This document shows positions 23,566 through 34,100 of a stretch of 64,000 nucleotides of DNA, piece after piece (the stretch's first letter is position 1; each line of letters starts with the position of its first letter). The notes under the pieces are model-generated. The model was given only the letters and a program-made list of their open reading frames with translations. It ran no database searches and was not told where the DNA came from. The DNA is from Boletus sp. NGJ (lineage: Eukaryota; Basidiomycota; Agaricomycetes; Boletales; Boletaceae): positions 1 through 64,000 of the forward strand of contig JAGTXK010000136.1 of the NCBI GenBank assembly GCA_019096195.1, in the 5' to 3' direction. Position numbers and translations under genes: made by a program.

Positions 23566-23754
23566 ACGGACGGGGTGGGGGTGGGGGTTTATACATATTA
23601 ATTAGCGAACTCGGGGACTAATATACACAGGATCATTCACGCTCACACATCGCGCAGGTCCACGCGGGTCGAAAATGCATGGTGAGGTAGAATCCATTTA
23701 ACCAGGTTTTATTGAAACGAGGGTGGCCATAGTACAGTGGACGAGCAACTGTTT

Positions 23755-25549
23755 CTACAGCTCCTTCTTTGCCTCACCCGCCCGCTCCGCCTTGAAGCCC
23801 TCTAGCGCTTTGATTCGTTCCATGAGGGTAGGATGCGAATGGTGGTATGCCGAGTACCTGTGTGATCGACGACGCGTCAATAACATGCCCCGGTCACGAA
23901 AGCGGCGCGAAAGACGTACAGCCAGTCAACCCAGACAGTCGACAGATTCTTGGCGTGCAGCGTGATAAGCGCCCGTCCGAGTCGGTCTCCTATATCTTGC
24001 ATCTCGGGCGCATGCAACCGATCCTGAAGCTCGCACGCGAATCGGTCTGCTTCCCACTCGAACCGACGCGAGATAAAATTGATCGCGATACTAACGACGG
24101 CTTCCATCGGCGTCAGGATCATCTACCCACCCCCCCAAAAAAAACCTCGTTGAGAAACCTCGCTCAAGCCCGACACTCGACGCGCAATCCACCCACCTGG
24201 AACATCAACAGCGCCACGATCGTCGGCGGACGCGCCGACACCACCTGTGAGAAATCAAACGCCCTTATAAACTGTGGCGCATGCAAAAACGCGGGAAAGA
24301 GCGCGAGGATGGCAAAGGTGTGGATTTGGGAGATGCAGAGGAGCTTGGTGGGGTGCATGTAGTACCAGTGACCGAGCTCGTGGGCGAGGACGGCTTCAAC
24401 TTCGTCGGGTTTGCTTTGTTTGATGAGGGTATCGAAGATGACGATGTGTTTGCTCTGAGAAAGGTGTTTCAGTGATAAGATGGTAATGGGATAATGAGAC
24501 ACACCCAAGGGAGACCGAAAAAGTAGGCGTTGCTGTGCGAGCTGCGTTTCGAGCCGTCAATCTCGTACAAGTGTTTCAGCGGGAACTTGAGTTTCTTCGC
24601 CAACGCCTCTGTCCGCGAGCGCAAATCACCTGCACGGAGGGGAGAAAGTTTGTTGAACAGAGGTTGGATGACAGTCGGGTACAAGATGACCATAGCGATA
24701 TGAAACGAGAGCCTTGTACGAAAGAGCGCGTCAGGAAACAGCAAGGAAAACGGAGAGACGAGGGAGACGAAACCCACAAAAGGGCCATGAGCCAGGGAAC
24801 GAAGCGGTCCCCCGCCCACTTGAACACGTAGAGAAAGACAGAGAGGAACGGTCCACCAATGGCAAACGCGAGAAGCCAGCTCTTGAGCAGGTCGGCAACG
24901 AACAACGACGGTGCCGTCTTGTTGAACCCGTGCTTTTCCTCCAGCACGAACGTCTGATACACCGAAAGCGGGGTGCTGATCGCAGACAAGAACACGAACA
25001 GGATCGCGGAGAACGCGAGTGATTGGGTGATCTTTGTCGTGTCCAACGTCAACGGAGGTAGGGAAGGGGGGTTTCGTTGGTGAATGCTGTATCGGATCGG
25101 ATTCGGTGCGCTCACCTCGTACTCGCTACCATACCCAAACTGTCCGATGAGCCTGCCTCCCATGTCCCATGCCCAGGCGTAGAACCCATAGTGTAGCATG
25201 GCGGAGTCAATAGCTTGTTTAAGCAAACCTGTCACGAGTGAGAACTGGGCCTTGTCTCTACCATACACCTGGGAATTTCGGAACGTGGCTTCATCGAAAT
25301 GTCCGGCCAGAGCTGCAGGGGGTTCCGTTTTTGAATAGAGCGGGTATTGACGGAGCCTTGTCAGTCGCGGACGCAGTTCAAGAACGGTACGTGACAAAAC
25401 TGGAACAGAATGACGCACAAGAGGTAGGATTCGAACAGCGTTACTGCCCATGAACATGCTTGGACAAAAAATTTCCAGTCGATTGGCTCAGTTGCAACGA
25501 ACGATAGATGGTGCTGTAAAGCAGCCAACCGGGTGTGCAACAAGTCCAT
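23755..25549 (-). CDS. STE24: CAAX prenyl protease 1, zinc metallopeptidase Ste24
   Basis: The ATG at 25549 gives MDLLHTRLAALQHHLSF and then IDWKFFVQACSWAVTLFESY, the usual first membrane helix. Later exons encode several helices, the M48 zinc site AVLAHELGHWYYMHP (HExxH), the third-ligand region RRFEWEADRFA, and a hydrophilic tail ending KKEL at the TAG 23755-23757. Ste24 sits in the ER and inner nuclear membrane. It removes the AAX tripeptide from prenylated CAAX proteins, such as the a-factor-type pheromones used by basidiomycetes, and clears clogged translocons. Several short GT-AG introns interrupt it. Converges on ATG22 with about 190 bp between stop codons. Confidence 0.94.
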
Positions 25550-25689
25550 TCCTGTAAAATCGAGAAACCTGGGCTGGTGAGGAGGTTAGCGCTTAGCGAG
25601 GAGTCGTGTGAAACCGTGGACACGTAGTATATAGTCACGTGGATACGGTTACACCACGAGTCCGCTTATGACATCCTCGAAAGATTGAA

Positions 25690-26270
25690 ATCAAGGTGCG
25701 TGTCTGGTGGCATGTTATTGTCAACCAATAATTCGCGCGCGAGAGACATACTGTGCATGAAGCATTGACTCGACAACCTGCGTTACCGAGACTGGAGAAG
25801 GTTCAGACCGTCTGATCAAGCCATCGGGGGCAAACTGAACAGACGCACCCTTTCGGAGATCTCCTTCAAGTTGGTGTTCATTTCAACATGGCTGGAATAC
25901 TGCAGGACGTCCTTTAACGAATTGTCAAATCAACCAGGACAAAGCGTCACAAGTCTTGGCCTCAAAGATCATGGTGATTGCACGCTGCAACAAGATCGAT
26001 TGAACTCTTCACTGTCCAGCACACGTGGGCGGTTCAATACATACACCTAAAAAAAACAGAGTCACGGTTATGATAAGCAGCAGCGATCCCTAGATCATGG
26101 AACGTACCGTGCACAACTAAGAGGTCTCCTCCTCGCTACCACCGACCTCGTCGTCCTTCTTCATCGCACCGTAGCGGTAAGCGGGGTTCTGTCCACAGAT
26201 TCAGCATCAATCGCACAAACTGGCATTCGTCTTACGCTCGACGTCAAACCGCTGACCAGGTTAGGAGGCG
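25690..26270 (-). pseudogene. Decayed duplicate of the 3' end of the GH15 gene
   Basis: This segment aligns along its length, in the same orientation, with 42940-43470, the last exons of the GH15 gene. Shared stretches include GAATACTGCAGG, CTGCGTTACCGAGACT and TCTGTCCACAGATTCAGCAT. Intron sequence is conserved too, so this is a DNA-level duplication and not a retrocopy. Reading frames are not maintained (the GNAVQGFTH region is disrupted), and homology stops at about 26265 where the copied block 26300-26870 begins. Confidence 0.75.
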
Positions 26271-26299
26271 TGTGGCATTCGCTGTACTATTGTCCGCTC

Positions 26300-26870
26300 C
26301 AACCTGGAGTTACCATGAAATGTCGAACTAATTGAGCCTACACTAACTTGGTCGACATCCCAGCACACTGAAACAAGACCTGCACTGGTTCATGGCTTGT
26401 ACGTGCCATATTGAGTGGTGCTCTGTGGCATCCTAAATTTGCGCCAATCGTCGACTTGAACTCGTGATGTACTTGTTGCATAACTTCAACTCACCTTCGT
26501 GCGCCGATGGTCGGATGGTCCACCCTTTCTGCCAAACCCTTTTCGTTCTTTCCTCGTCGATATGCTGCTTTCTGTAAGTGGTGACTGATGGATCAGGCTA
26601 ACACTCAACTTGGTAGGTACCCACTGTCAGTCGTAGTCATACAGTCATCGATATCATATTCCAACATCCAAATCTCCAAGAAAATCGAATTCACTGACTA
26701 CTCATACATGAAATTCCATCAGTCTTACGACACAAATTCATCAAGACTAGAAGAGAGCATAGATTCGTGACACTTGCATCTATATCGTGAGGAAATCGGT
26801 CTTTGTCTGCATGGCATCACCATCGCTTTGTCTTCAAATATTAGAGAGAGAGAAAGGCTTACCGGTGTAC
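26300..26870 (+). repeat. Duplicated non-coding block, copy 1
   Basis: Diverged copy of 39440-40120, same orientation. Shared anchors include GACACAAATTCATCAAGACT, TATTCCAACATCCAAATC versus TGTTCCAACATCCAAATC, and TTGCATAACTTCA. Copy 2 has about 80 extra bases. There is no coding potential. It may be part of the same segmental duplication as the GH15 remnant beside it, although the order of the two parts differs between copies. Confidence 0.65.
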
Positions 26871-26923
26871 CGTCTGGATCAATTCACTTACAGTCCAGAA
26901 GAGACTTTACCGTTTCCAGATGT

Positions 26924-28504
26924 TCAATGGCTCGTGGAAGTGACCGGCCATGTGCTTCCACGGACGGTAGTGATCCACGAGGAACTGACATCAGGATACT
27001 GTCGAACAAACATGTCAGTCTTGATTCGTTTCGGGGGCATGAATGTAAACGGAATTGCCTGCCAAACCATCACACCAGCATCTGTGCAAGTCATCCTTGA
27101 TCAGCATTCCATTGTTGCCAGGGATATAAAATATGTGTAAACTGACTCCAACCTGCAGACGCCGCCTCGGAGACACACGAAGCGAGCGTCGACGGATCCA
27201 TGTAGCTATTGGTAGCATCCGAGGCAATACCCGGTTTACCTATCACGAGTTTGTCCAGGGCGACACCGTTGGCCGCAATTTCGAAGAGGGAGGTTTGGGG
27301 CCAGGAAGAGGAAGAGGCATACAGAAGGCCAGAGCATGTCGTGTACTCTGAATCTCCCTCTGTGACCGAATAAAAAGCGCGTTCAGTATCTCATGATCCA
27401 GTTTATTTTACCCAGCCACTCACGATTGTAGAACTAAGGTCATTGATGACGTTCGGGTCAGAAAACAAAGTTCTCCAGGGTCGATGATTGTACTTACTTG
27501 GATGTTGTACTGAAATAGTAGTTAATCAAAATTCTAGGATGGATGGAAAAGGCTTGTCGACTCACCCAATCAATCATAGAGCCCACAGTCTGATCAATAT
27601 AGAGAAAGCCTCCTCCACCCACATAGTTGGAGAGAACCTTGTTCCGATTCAGTTAATCTAGCACTAGATTCCAATTTGGCGATGGTGCTCACCATGGCGC
27701 CAGAGCTACAGGACACTTGGTCAATAGCCATCACACAAGAATGATAAACAATTCACGGGCTGAAGTGAGAATGTATTCTCCTTCGGGAAGTTGTGTACGA
27801 AGCTGTTGGATGAAGCTAATCAACCAGGACTCAGCACTACCGCCATTAAATGCTGTAAGGTCCTTTCATTTGAAAATAATATGCCAATCAGTTGTACGCT
27901 CGTATTCCTGATGGCAGGATGGGGGAATGTACCTCGTAATCGACGTCGACGCCGTTAACGCCGTACTGGGTCACCCATGCAGCCATGGTGTTCGCCAATA
28001 TCACGGGGTCGACGCCCGAGCTTGTTGGTGTATCGGTGGACTCAAATGCAGAGACGATCAACGAGATTCCTGCTGCATTGTACTCCTGAACGTAGGTAGT
28101 ACGATCACTGTCTGTAAGGCTCTGCCAGTTCTGAGCCTCGTCGACTGCGCCAGCGGACATCAAGAAAGCAAGGGCACTGAGCACACGTTAGTTCCCTTGT
28201 TATACACACTATCCGACAGCGGCTCACAAGACATTGAATCCCTGCTCGGAAGGAACGTCAGCGACTGGAATGATAACCACAAGGGTGTATTGCTGACCTG
28301 AAGGTCTGACACGGAGGGGAACGGATTGAGCCACATGTCGTTGTAAGCGACAAAGTGAGGAGCAGCTGGCGTTGACCTTTTCAATAAATCACGAGCAGAA
28401 GGACTGAGGCGCCTGAGTTTGTCTGCTAACGGAACAGTTTGCGCCAATCCGAGCACGGACAAAACTGTGAGGGCTGCGGTAACGCCAGAGCGGATAGACA
28501 CCAT
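26924..28504 (-). CDS. Secreted GH18 chitinase-like glycoside hydrolase
   Basis: The ATG at 28504 begins a signal peptide (MVSIRSGVTAALTVLSVLGL AQ) and a propeptide-like stretch. The GH18 barrel follows: TPAAPHFVAYNDMWL, LALAFLMSAGAVDEAQNW, then the active-site strand NGVDVDYE. The catalytic Glu and the two last Asp are present; the first Asp of the DxxDxDxE motif is Asn. Then FNGGSAESWLISFIQQLR, QTVGSMIDWYNIQFYN, NGVALDKLVIGKPG, and the last strand GVMVWQYPDVSSSWITTVRG before TGA at 26924-26926. It probably acts outside the cell or in the wall on beta-1,4-GlcNAc polymers. The last intron, 26999-27058, starts with GC (CAG|GCAATT). Confidence 0.88.
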
Positions 28505-28570
28505 TGCGCTGAAACGACACCTCGAGGGAGTTGTAGGAGTAGCTGCTTATCCCGAACCATATCGTGACGG

Positions 28571-28578
28571 TTTATATA
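28571..28578 (-). promoter_or_regulatory. TATA box of the GH18 gene
   Basis: TATATAAA on the minus strand, about 70 bp upstream of the start codon at 28504. It is a good fit for a regulated secreted-enzyme promoter. Confidence 0.65.
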
Positions 28579-28929
28579 GCGGAAGAGGTCGGTCAGCGCC
28601 ACGAAAGCCGGAAAGAATGTGTTAAAGGTGGAGTTATTTCAGAGTCCTTCTGGCACCAAGGGATAGTACTGTGTTGCTTCGGGACAAGGATGGTAAGGTG
28701 AGTGCATGACAGCCGGATGGTTCTTGGTTCCGTGTAGCAAATTTGTCGGCCATTTGTCAAGGAGCCCATGTGGTCACAATCCCATAGCATATGGTGAGCC
28801 TGCTTGCAGAATGTCCGACATGTACGGCTGATCCCGCGGCGGGCCCGAGATATATGAGGCCCATGAGCCACGGTTAGGCCCGGCTGAGATGGACATATGC
28901 AGGATACGGAAGGGCCTGGAAAGGGTAAC

Positions 28930-29204
28930 TAAATGAAGTATCGATATAAAGGAAAGTGTTGTATTATTTTCGTATGGACAACGGACAAATGGACTCGGTT
29001 AGATCCATATTACATGACCGTGTAGATAACCTTCGTCTCGACGCGACTCTACACCTCAGTCACTGACTCTATCCAGTACTGAGGTGAGATCTGTCTATCA
29101 TTACTTCACACCTTGTACTCATACATTATAGTGTACTTCTACAGGTGTGGAATACACTAGTCACTGACTCTATCCAGTACTGAGTGTACTTCTACAGAAA
29201 GGGC
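28930..29204. repeat. Short direct repeats beside the repeat island
   Basis: CACTGACTCTATCCAGTACTG occurs near 29060 and 29163, and AGTGTACTTCTACAG occurs near 29131 and 29184. These are two diverged copies of an about 100-bp unit. The core CCAGTACTG resembles the CATCAG-element palindrome. Confidence 0.6.
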
Positions 29205-29520
29205 CTCAAGTGGGGTGAGTGTAACTGACATTGAGGGATACAAGGGGTATTGAACAGGGTGGGCATTACTGAGTGCCAATGAATACAAAGGGACTGGACA
29301 GGGTAGGTATCAGGTACCTCGATTCACACAAGGGGACTGGACAGGGTGGGTGTGATGGAATGCTGTGGCATACGAGGGCCCTGAACAGGGTAGGAATTGC
29401 TCACCTTGATGGATATGAAGGGGGTGAGCAGTGTGAATGTGAGTAACTGCTGATGCATACAAGTACATCGAGAAGGGTGGGTATTGCTTACCTCAATATT
29501 GTTATGATCCCTTTCAGTAA
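29205..29520 (+). repeat. Degenerate minisatellite, period about 44 bp
   Basis: About six to seven diverged units share ATACAAGGGGACTGGACAGG followed by a TGGGTATT-like tail. A further unit at about 29990-30050 (GGGGACTGGATAGGGTGGG) suggests that the array was split by about 470 bp of unrelated AT-rich sequence. Confidence 0.7.
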
Positions 29521-29990
29521 CCAAAACCACAAGGCTTGAATGTATCTTGCAGGCTACACAAGTCCTGGCTCAATGGATGAGGTGGGGAGTCTTAGGCCAT
29601 ACTATTCCCAACCTTACGATGATCAGAGTGGCCAAAGCTAATAGGTTGTTGGAGGAAGAATACAAGTGGATTAGACTGGGGTTACCAGTCATCAAAGTGC
29701 TACTTTATATACATGAGGGAGATGTGCACAGACCAAGCAGTGTGTGTGATAATCTACTAAGTATAGTAAGATGGAGATTAAAGGGGCTGTGTGAGAAGAG
29801 CGGAAATTAAAGAGTCGTGAATCACATGAGGTGTGACATCATATGATGTCATAGGTTCTAGACCTATCATGTGATATGTTTCCATGGTCATGTGCACAGT
29901 CATGTGACTTATGAAGAAAAGGTTTGATGAAAATGAAAAGTAAGTGTTCATATGAAAAGTTTGAAAATTATATATATTATAACAAATATA
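29521..29990. other. Insert within the minisatellite, unidentified
   Basis: AT-rich sequence with one 87-codon open frame (29547-29810) that I do not recognise. It may be a fragment of a mobile element. The stretch near 29820-29910 is rich in CATGTGA/TCACATG-type inverted motifs. Confidence 0.35.
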
Positions 29991-30639
29991 AATGTGGGGA
30001 CTGGATAGGGTGGGTGCGACCTACTGCTGATGCATATGAGGGCACCAGACATAGTAGACATTCACTATGGAAATGAAGTTTTAACCCAGTTGAGTAAATA
30101 TAGTTCCTACCTGGATGTACATCAGTAAAAACAGGGCTAACTGTCCAGTGCTGTCCAGTACTGGACAGTAACATAGTGCTCATAGTGAGGGTCCAACTGG
30201 ATAGTGGTTTGATAGTACTATGACAGTGTCTCATACTCTGTTCATACTATGGCCATAGTCTGTCATAGTATTCTCATAGTATCTTATACAGTGGCTCAAA
30301 AAAGTGTCCCAATGTTTAACTATTTTGCAAAGACTTGACATTTGCAAAAGAACCAAAAGGCATTAGCTCTAACCCTTGCTGGGCCATTGGTAGCCCTAAT
30401 CCTTGCCCTGAAGATGAGCCCTTACTCATGTGAGTTGGTTGTCATGGTACTGAGTTATAGCCATATTAAAAGGATATGTCATTGGGACACTTATTTGACC
30501 CTGATATTATCAACTATCATTTAGTAAATAACATAAGGTTCTGATGGATGCTGTGCTTCAACCCTGTCTGATTATGTCACATACATAACTCCAAATGGTA
30601 TAAAGAGCAGAGATACCATTCAGCCAACCCTACTTCATT

Positions 30640-30815
30640 ATGAAATCCACTCCCTCCTCTGCTAGAGCCAATATTCTTTTTCTCTCTGAATCTGGCCTTT
30701 CTACTAGGCAAATATCATTCCAAACTGGTCTGGGGAAGTCTACTGTGGCCAGGGTTACCAAGGAGATCCACTCAGGCAAGGAAAACATCAAATTAGGATG
30801 TCCTTCTAAACTTTC
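30640..30815 (+). pseudogene. Tc1-like transposase, N-terminal (helix-turn-helix) part
   Basis: The ATG at 30640 begins a paired-like helix-turn-helix: SARANILFLSESGLSTRQIS, then TGLGKSTVARVTKE. This is the DNA-binding part that recognises the inverted repeats. The reading frame runs directly into the LTR element inserted at codon KLS, where the duplicated CTTTC lies. Confidence 0.85.
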
Positions 30816-31172
30816 TGAAACGACCTAGACATTTTCTTTCCATTTATTATAGTTAGCTAACACTTATTGATCCCACGAACGCTTACATAGCTATCTCGAG
30901 CCCAGGCCTTATGCCTAGACCATATGTCATACATTAGTCAGACTATGTCATAACCTGATACCCCTAGAACAGTCTAGACCTCACTACGTCACCATATGTC
31001 ATATGGAACATTCTAGTAGTTTCCATGACCAGCCCTAAGCTGGCCCGTGCGCATCTCCCCACGTATATAAAGTAGTGTACCAACACCTGTATTCTTTAGT
31101 CTTGGAATTCCTTTTCTCTCCTGTGGATAGCGCTCTTCGCGCCCCTAAGGATATTAAGGCTTTTCTCTTTCA
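30816..31172 (+). repeat. 5' LTR of chromovirus copy B
   Basis: 357 bp, TG...CA. It contains TATATAAA at about 31064, and about 35 bp later AGTCTTGGAATT (near 31098-31110). The sequence just after the LTR, AATTCCAAGACT, is its exact complement. This is the arrangement known for self-primed chromoviruses. Confidence 0.93.
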
Positions 31173-34100
31173 AATTCCAAGACTACTATCTTGTCCCTGG
31201 GCTCTTCGCCTCCGGACACTTCCTCCCGTCTATATCGCTTTTTGTCTAGTAGAGCAAACTTTTTGCTCTCTAGTACCGCTCTTGCCTTTGACCCCAACAC
31301 TTCCTGCATCTAGCTCCAGAGGAACCGCGACCCTCTGTTAGTGTTATGCGTAATTCCAGCTTATTACAGTGGTTGCAAGCACGGAGTTTTGTTGCAGCTG
31401 TGAGTGACAATAAGGAGTTAGGAGTCACCCTTTCCATTCCTCCATCCACCTTCCAAGCACGTGGGCTCTTCGCCGCTGTTCACCCCACACTGGACCCCAG
31501 ATTTAGGGGAACCCGCTAATGCACGTGAAGCACTCGAGTAGAGCACTCGTAGAAGCGCTCGTCTATATGCCCGTCCAGCGTAATAAATTAGGATAACGTT
31601 GCTACTGGGCATAGTGCACAAGCCCCGCTTCTCTGGTGGTTGTTGACTAGGGTGTACGTTGGTACTACGATAGTGTACCCTGGTTCGCGTGATTACCGGT
31701 AACGTCACGTAGGTGCGATAGCTGAGATTTATCTCAACTTTCTCAGCGTGCACCACCTTCCTATAGTAGGGAAGTCATCCTCCGGTTCCCTCACTCGACT
31801 CTCCCACTTCTCGATGGTGCATGGTCTTTCCCGCGGTCTTCTTTTTCAAGCTGCCTTCGGATTCCCCCCGCACCTACAACGTCTTCCATTGACGATACGT
31901 CTGGGCGCATCCAGATTACACCTTCGTCGTCCACACCGTCCTCACCACCTACCCATTGCAGCACCCACCGCCTCCGAACCATCACATGTCTCGCCGAACT
32001 CGCCGGATTACAACGAGATGACCACCATCCCCAGCCCGTACTCCCGCCCCGCCTCCACCGTCCCAGCGCCGGGCAGCTTCGCGGACCTCGCCCAGAGGGC
32101 CGCAGCCCAGGGCCTGCCTACCCTTCAAATGGCACAACCAACCCCACGCACCCCCATTGTGGCACACCTGCAACAAGAGGTTGCCCAATACAATTTGCAC
32201 CAGTCGGTGCTCCGGTACAACCTCTGGCGCCAGGAGTTTGCGGCAGATCCAGAAGCGGCTGGACCACCGCCCCCAATCGAGGTTCCTCGCGTGGACCCCC
32301 CCGCTCTAGACCCCTCCACGCTGGCCTCCCCGAGCCACACCATCCGGGTCAACATGCCGTCTCCTGCGAGAACACCCCAGGTCCAGCCCCACTACCCATC
32401 GCAGGCCCCTCCTCCCTCCCGTCCGCTGCCATCCCCGCCGTCGCCCTCCTCCCACCCGAATTCACCTGGGCTCCCGAGGGCCGCAGCGCGTGGTTTTCCC
32501 CCTACATCCCCGAGGATAGGGAAGAGCCTCGCAGCTAAGCTGGAGCACTACGACGACAACAAGGAAAAATTCGTACAATGGTGGCGTACGGTAACCCTAT
32601 ACCTCAACGGCTTCGAGACGGAGCCCACCGACCACCAGAAAATCCTGATCACCCTCTCGTACATGCGCGGCGAGAACGTGGCCGGCCGCTTCTCCGACCT
32701 CCTTACTGAAGGCAATGCCTACACCACAGTAAGCTTCAAGTTCTTCACTGAAAAGTTGAAGAAAACCTTCCAACCCGCTGGCCTCGCCAGAATGGCCGAA
32801 CAGAAGCTCTTTTCCCTCCGGCAAGGGAAAGACACTGTTGAGGATTATTTTACTCAGCTATACCAACTGGTGATAGAGGCCAAATTTGACGTACGAATCA
32901 ACGGTCGGACGATCGTGAACCAAATTCGCCACCAAGCTCGAAATGACCTGGTGGAATATGTCGAAAGGTATAAACCTGATCTCATCGACAGCACCGATGT
33001 CCGCGAATGGGAGACCGCCCTCGTACGGGCAGAAGAGGTACTTGGCGCCATTGCAGAGCGCAAGAAGGCCTCCTCCGTCTATGCAACGGGCCCCACCTAC
33101 AACCCTCGATTCGTACCCCGCCCTCGCTACAATCCGCCCGCCGCACCGCCCCCTTCGATGCCCGCAGCGCGTCCACACCCCCAACAAACCGGGACATTTC
33201 CCCGGGCAAGGTGCTCCTATGGAGCTTGACAAAGCGTGCGCAGCTGGGCTGTGCAGAAAATGCAGGAAACCATGGCCGTGCGCCGACCACCCTCCCCGTC
33301 CTCGCCCACAGGTGAGAAGCATAACAGTAAATGGACAAGAGGTTTCCCCTGAGATGTTTGCAACTATACGAGCAATGATGGACTCGGCCGAAGCTCCCAA
33401 GGAGGAGCCTGTAGTTTACGCCTCTGATGTACAAGGAGATTCGGGTTTTCAAGCCGTACAGTAGATACCAGTCGCCCTACTGTACCCATTAAGTCATTGT
33501 CACGCAATCGATTTGCCATGTTAGACATTGACGAGACTGAAACCATAAGCCGAGTAAACCTCCCTGGCACACCACCAACAAAAGAGATAACCATCATACC
33601 ACGAAAGGTAAAGTTCGCACTGTCAGTAAAACGAGACGACGGACCGAACGACGCCGACACCATCCCACGCAAACACCCAAAGGAGGTGCGAAAGGAAGAG
33701 ATGTCCTCTCGCTCCTGGTCAAACACATTAGACCCCTGGTCTATACGTTGGATGAAGGCCCAGGTGGAAAATACGGATGTAGAACGAAGCATCCACCACC
33801 TCAGGTCCTTCGTCCATGACACCAGAGCGATCAAAGTGTCTTGGGACCTCGTACAAGACCTCCGAAAACTCTTGAACGAAGATGCATACTGGGTCCTCCA
33901 CGACCTACAGCATGCACCTAAGTTCCGAAAGCCATCCCCTCAAACAGCAAAGAGGAACTCGCTAGAAATCCCCATCAAGGTGACCCTTGCAAACCGCCAG
34001 ACAGCCAAAGTCAAAGCGCTGATCGACACAGGCTGTACGGGATCTTCTATACATGAGGACTTCGTGGCTAAAAAGGGGGTACCCACTCACTCCCTCCCCC

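Noticed and set aside
29547-29810. 87-codon open frame in the minisatellite insert
   Set aside because: No recognised domain, no intron or promoter signal; may be chance in AT-rich DNA.
31748-33229. Long Pro-rich frame as a host gene
   Set aside because: It is the gag region of chromovirus copy B, bounded by that element's LTRs.
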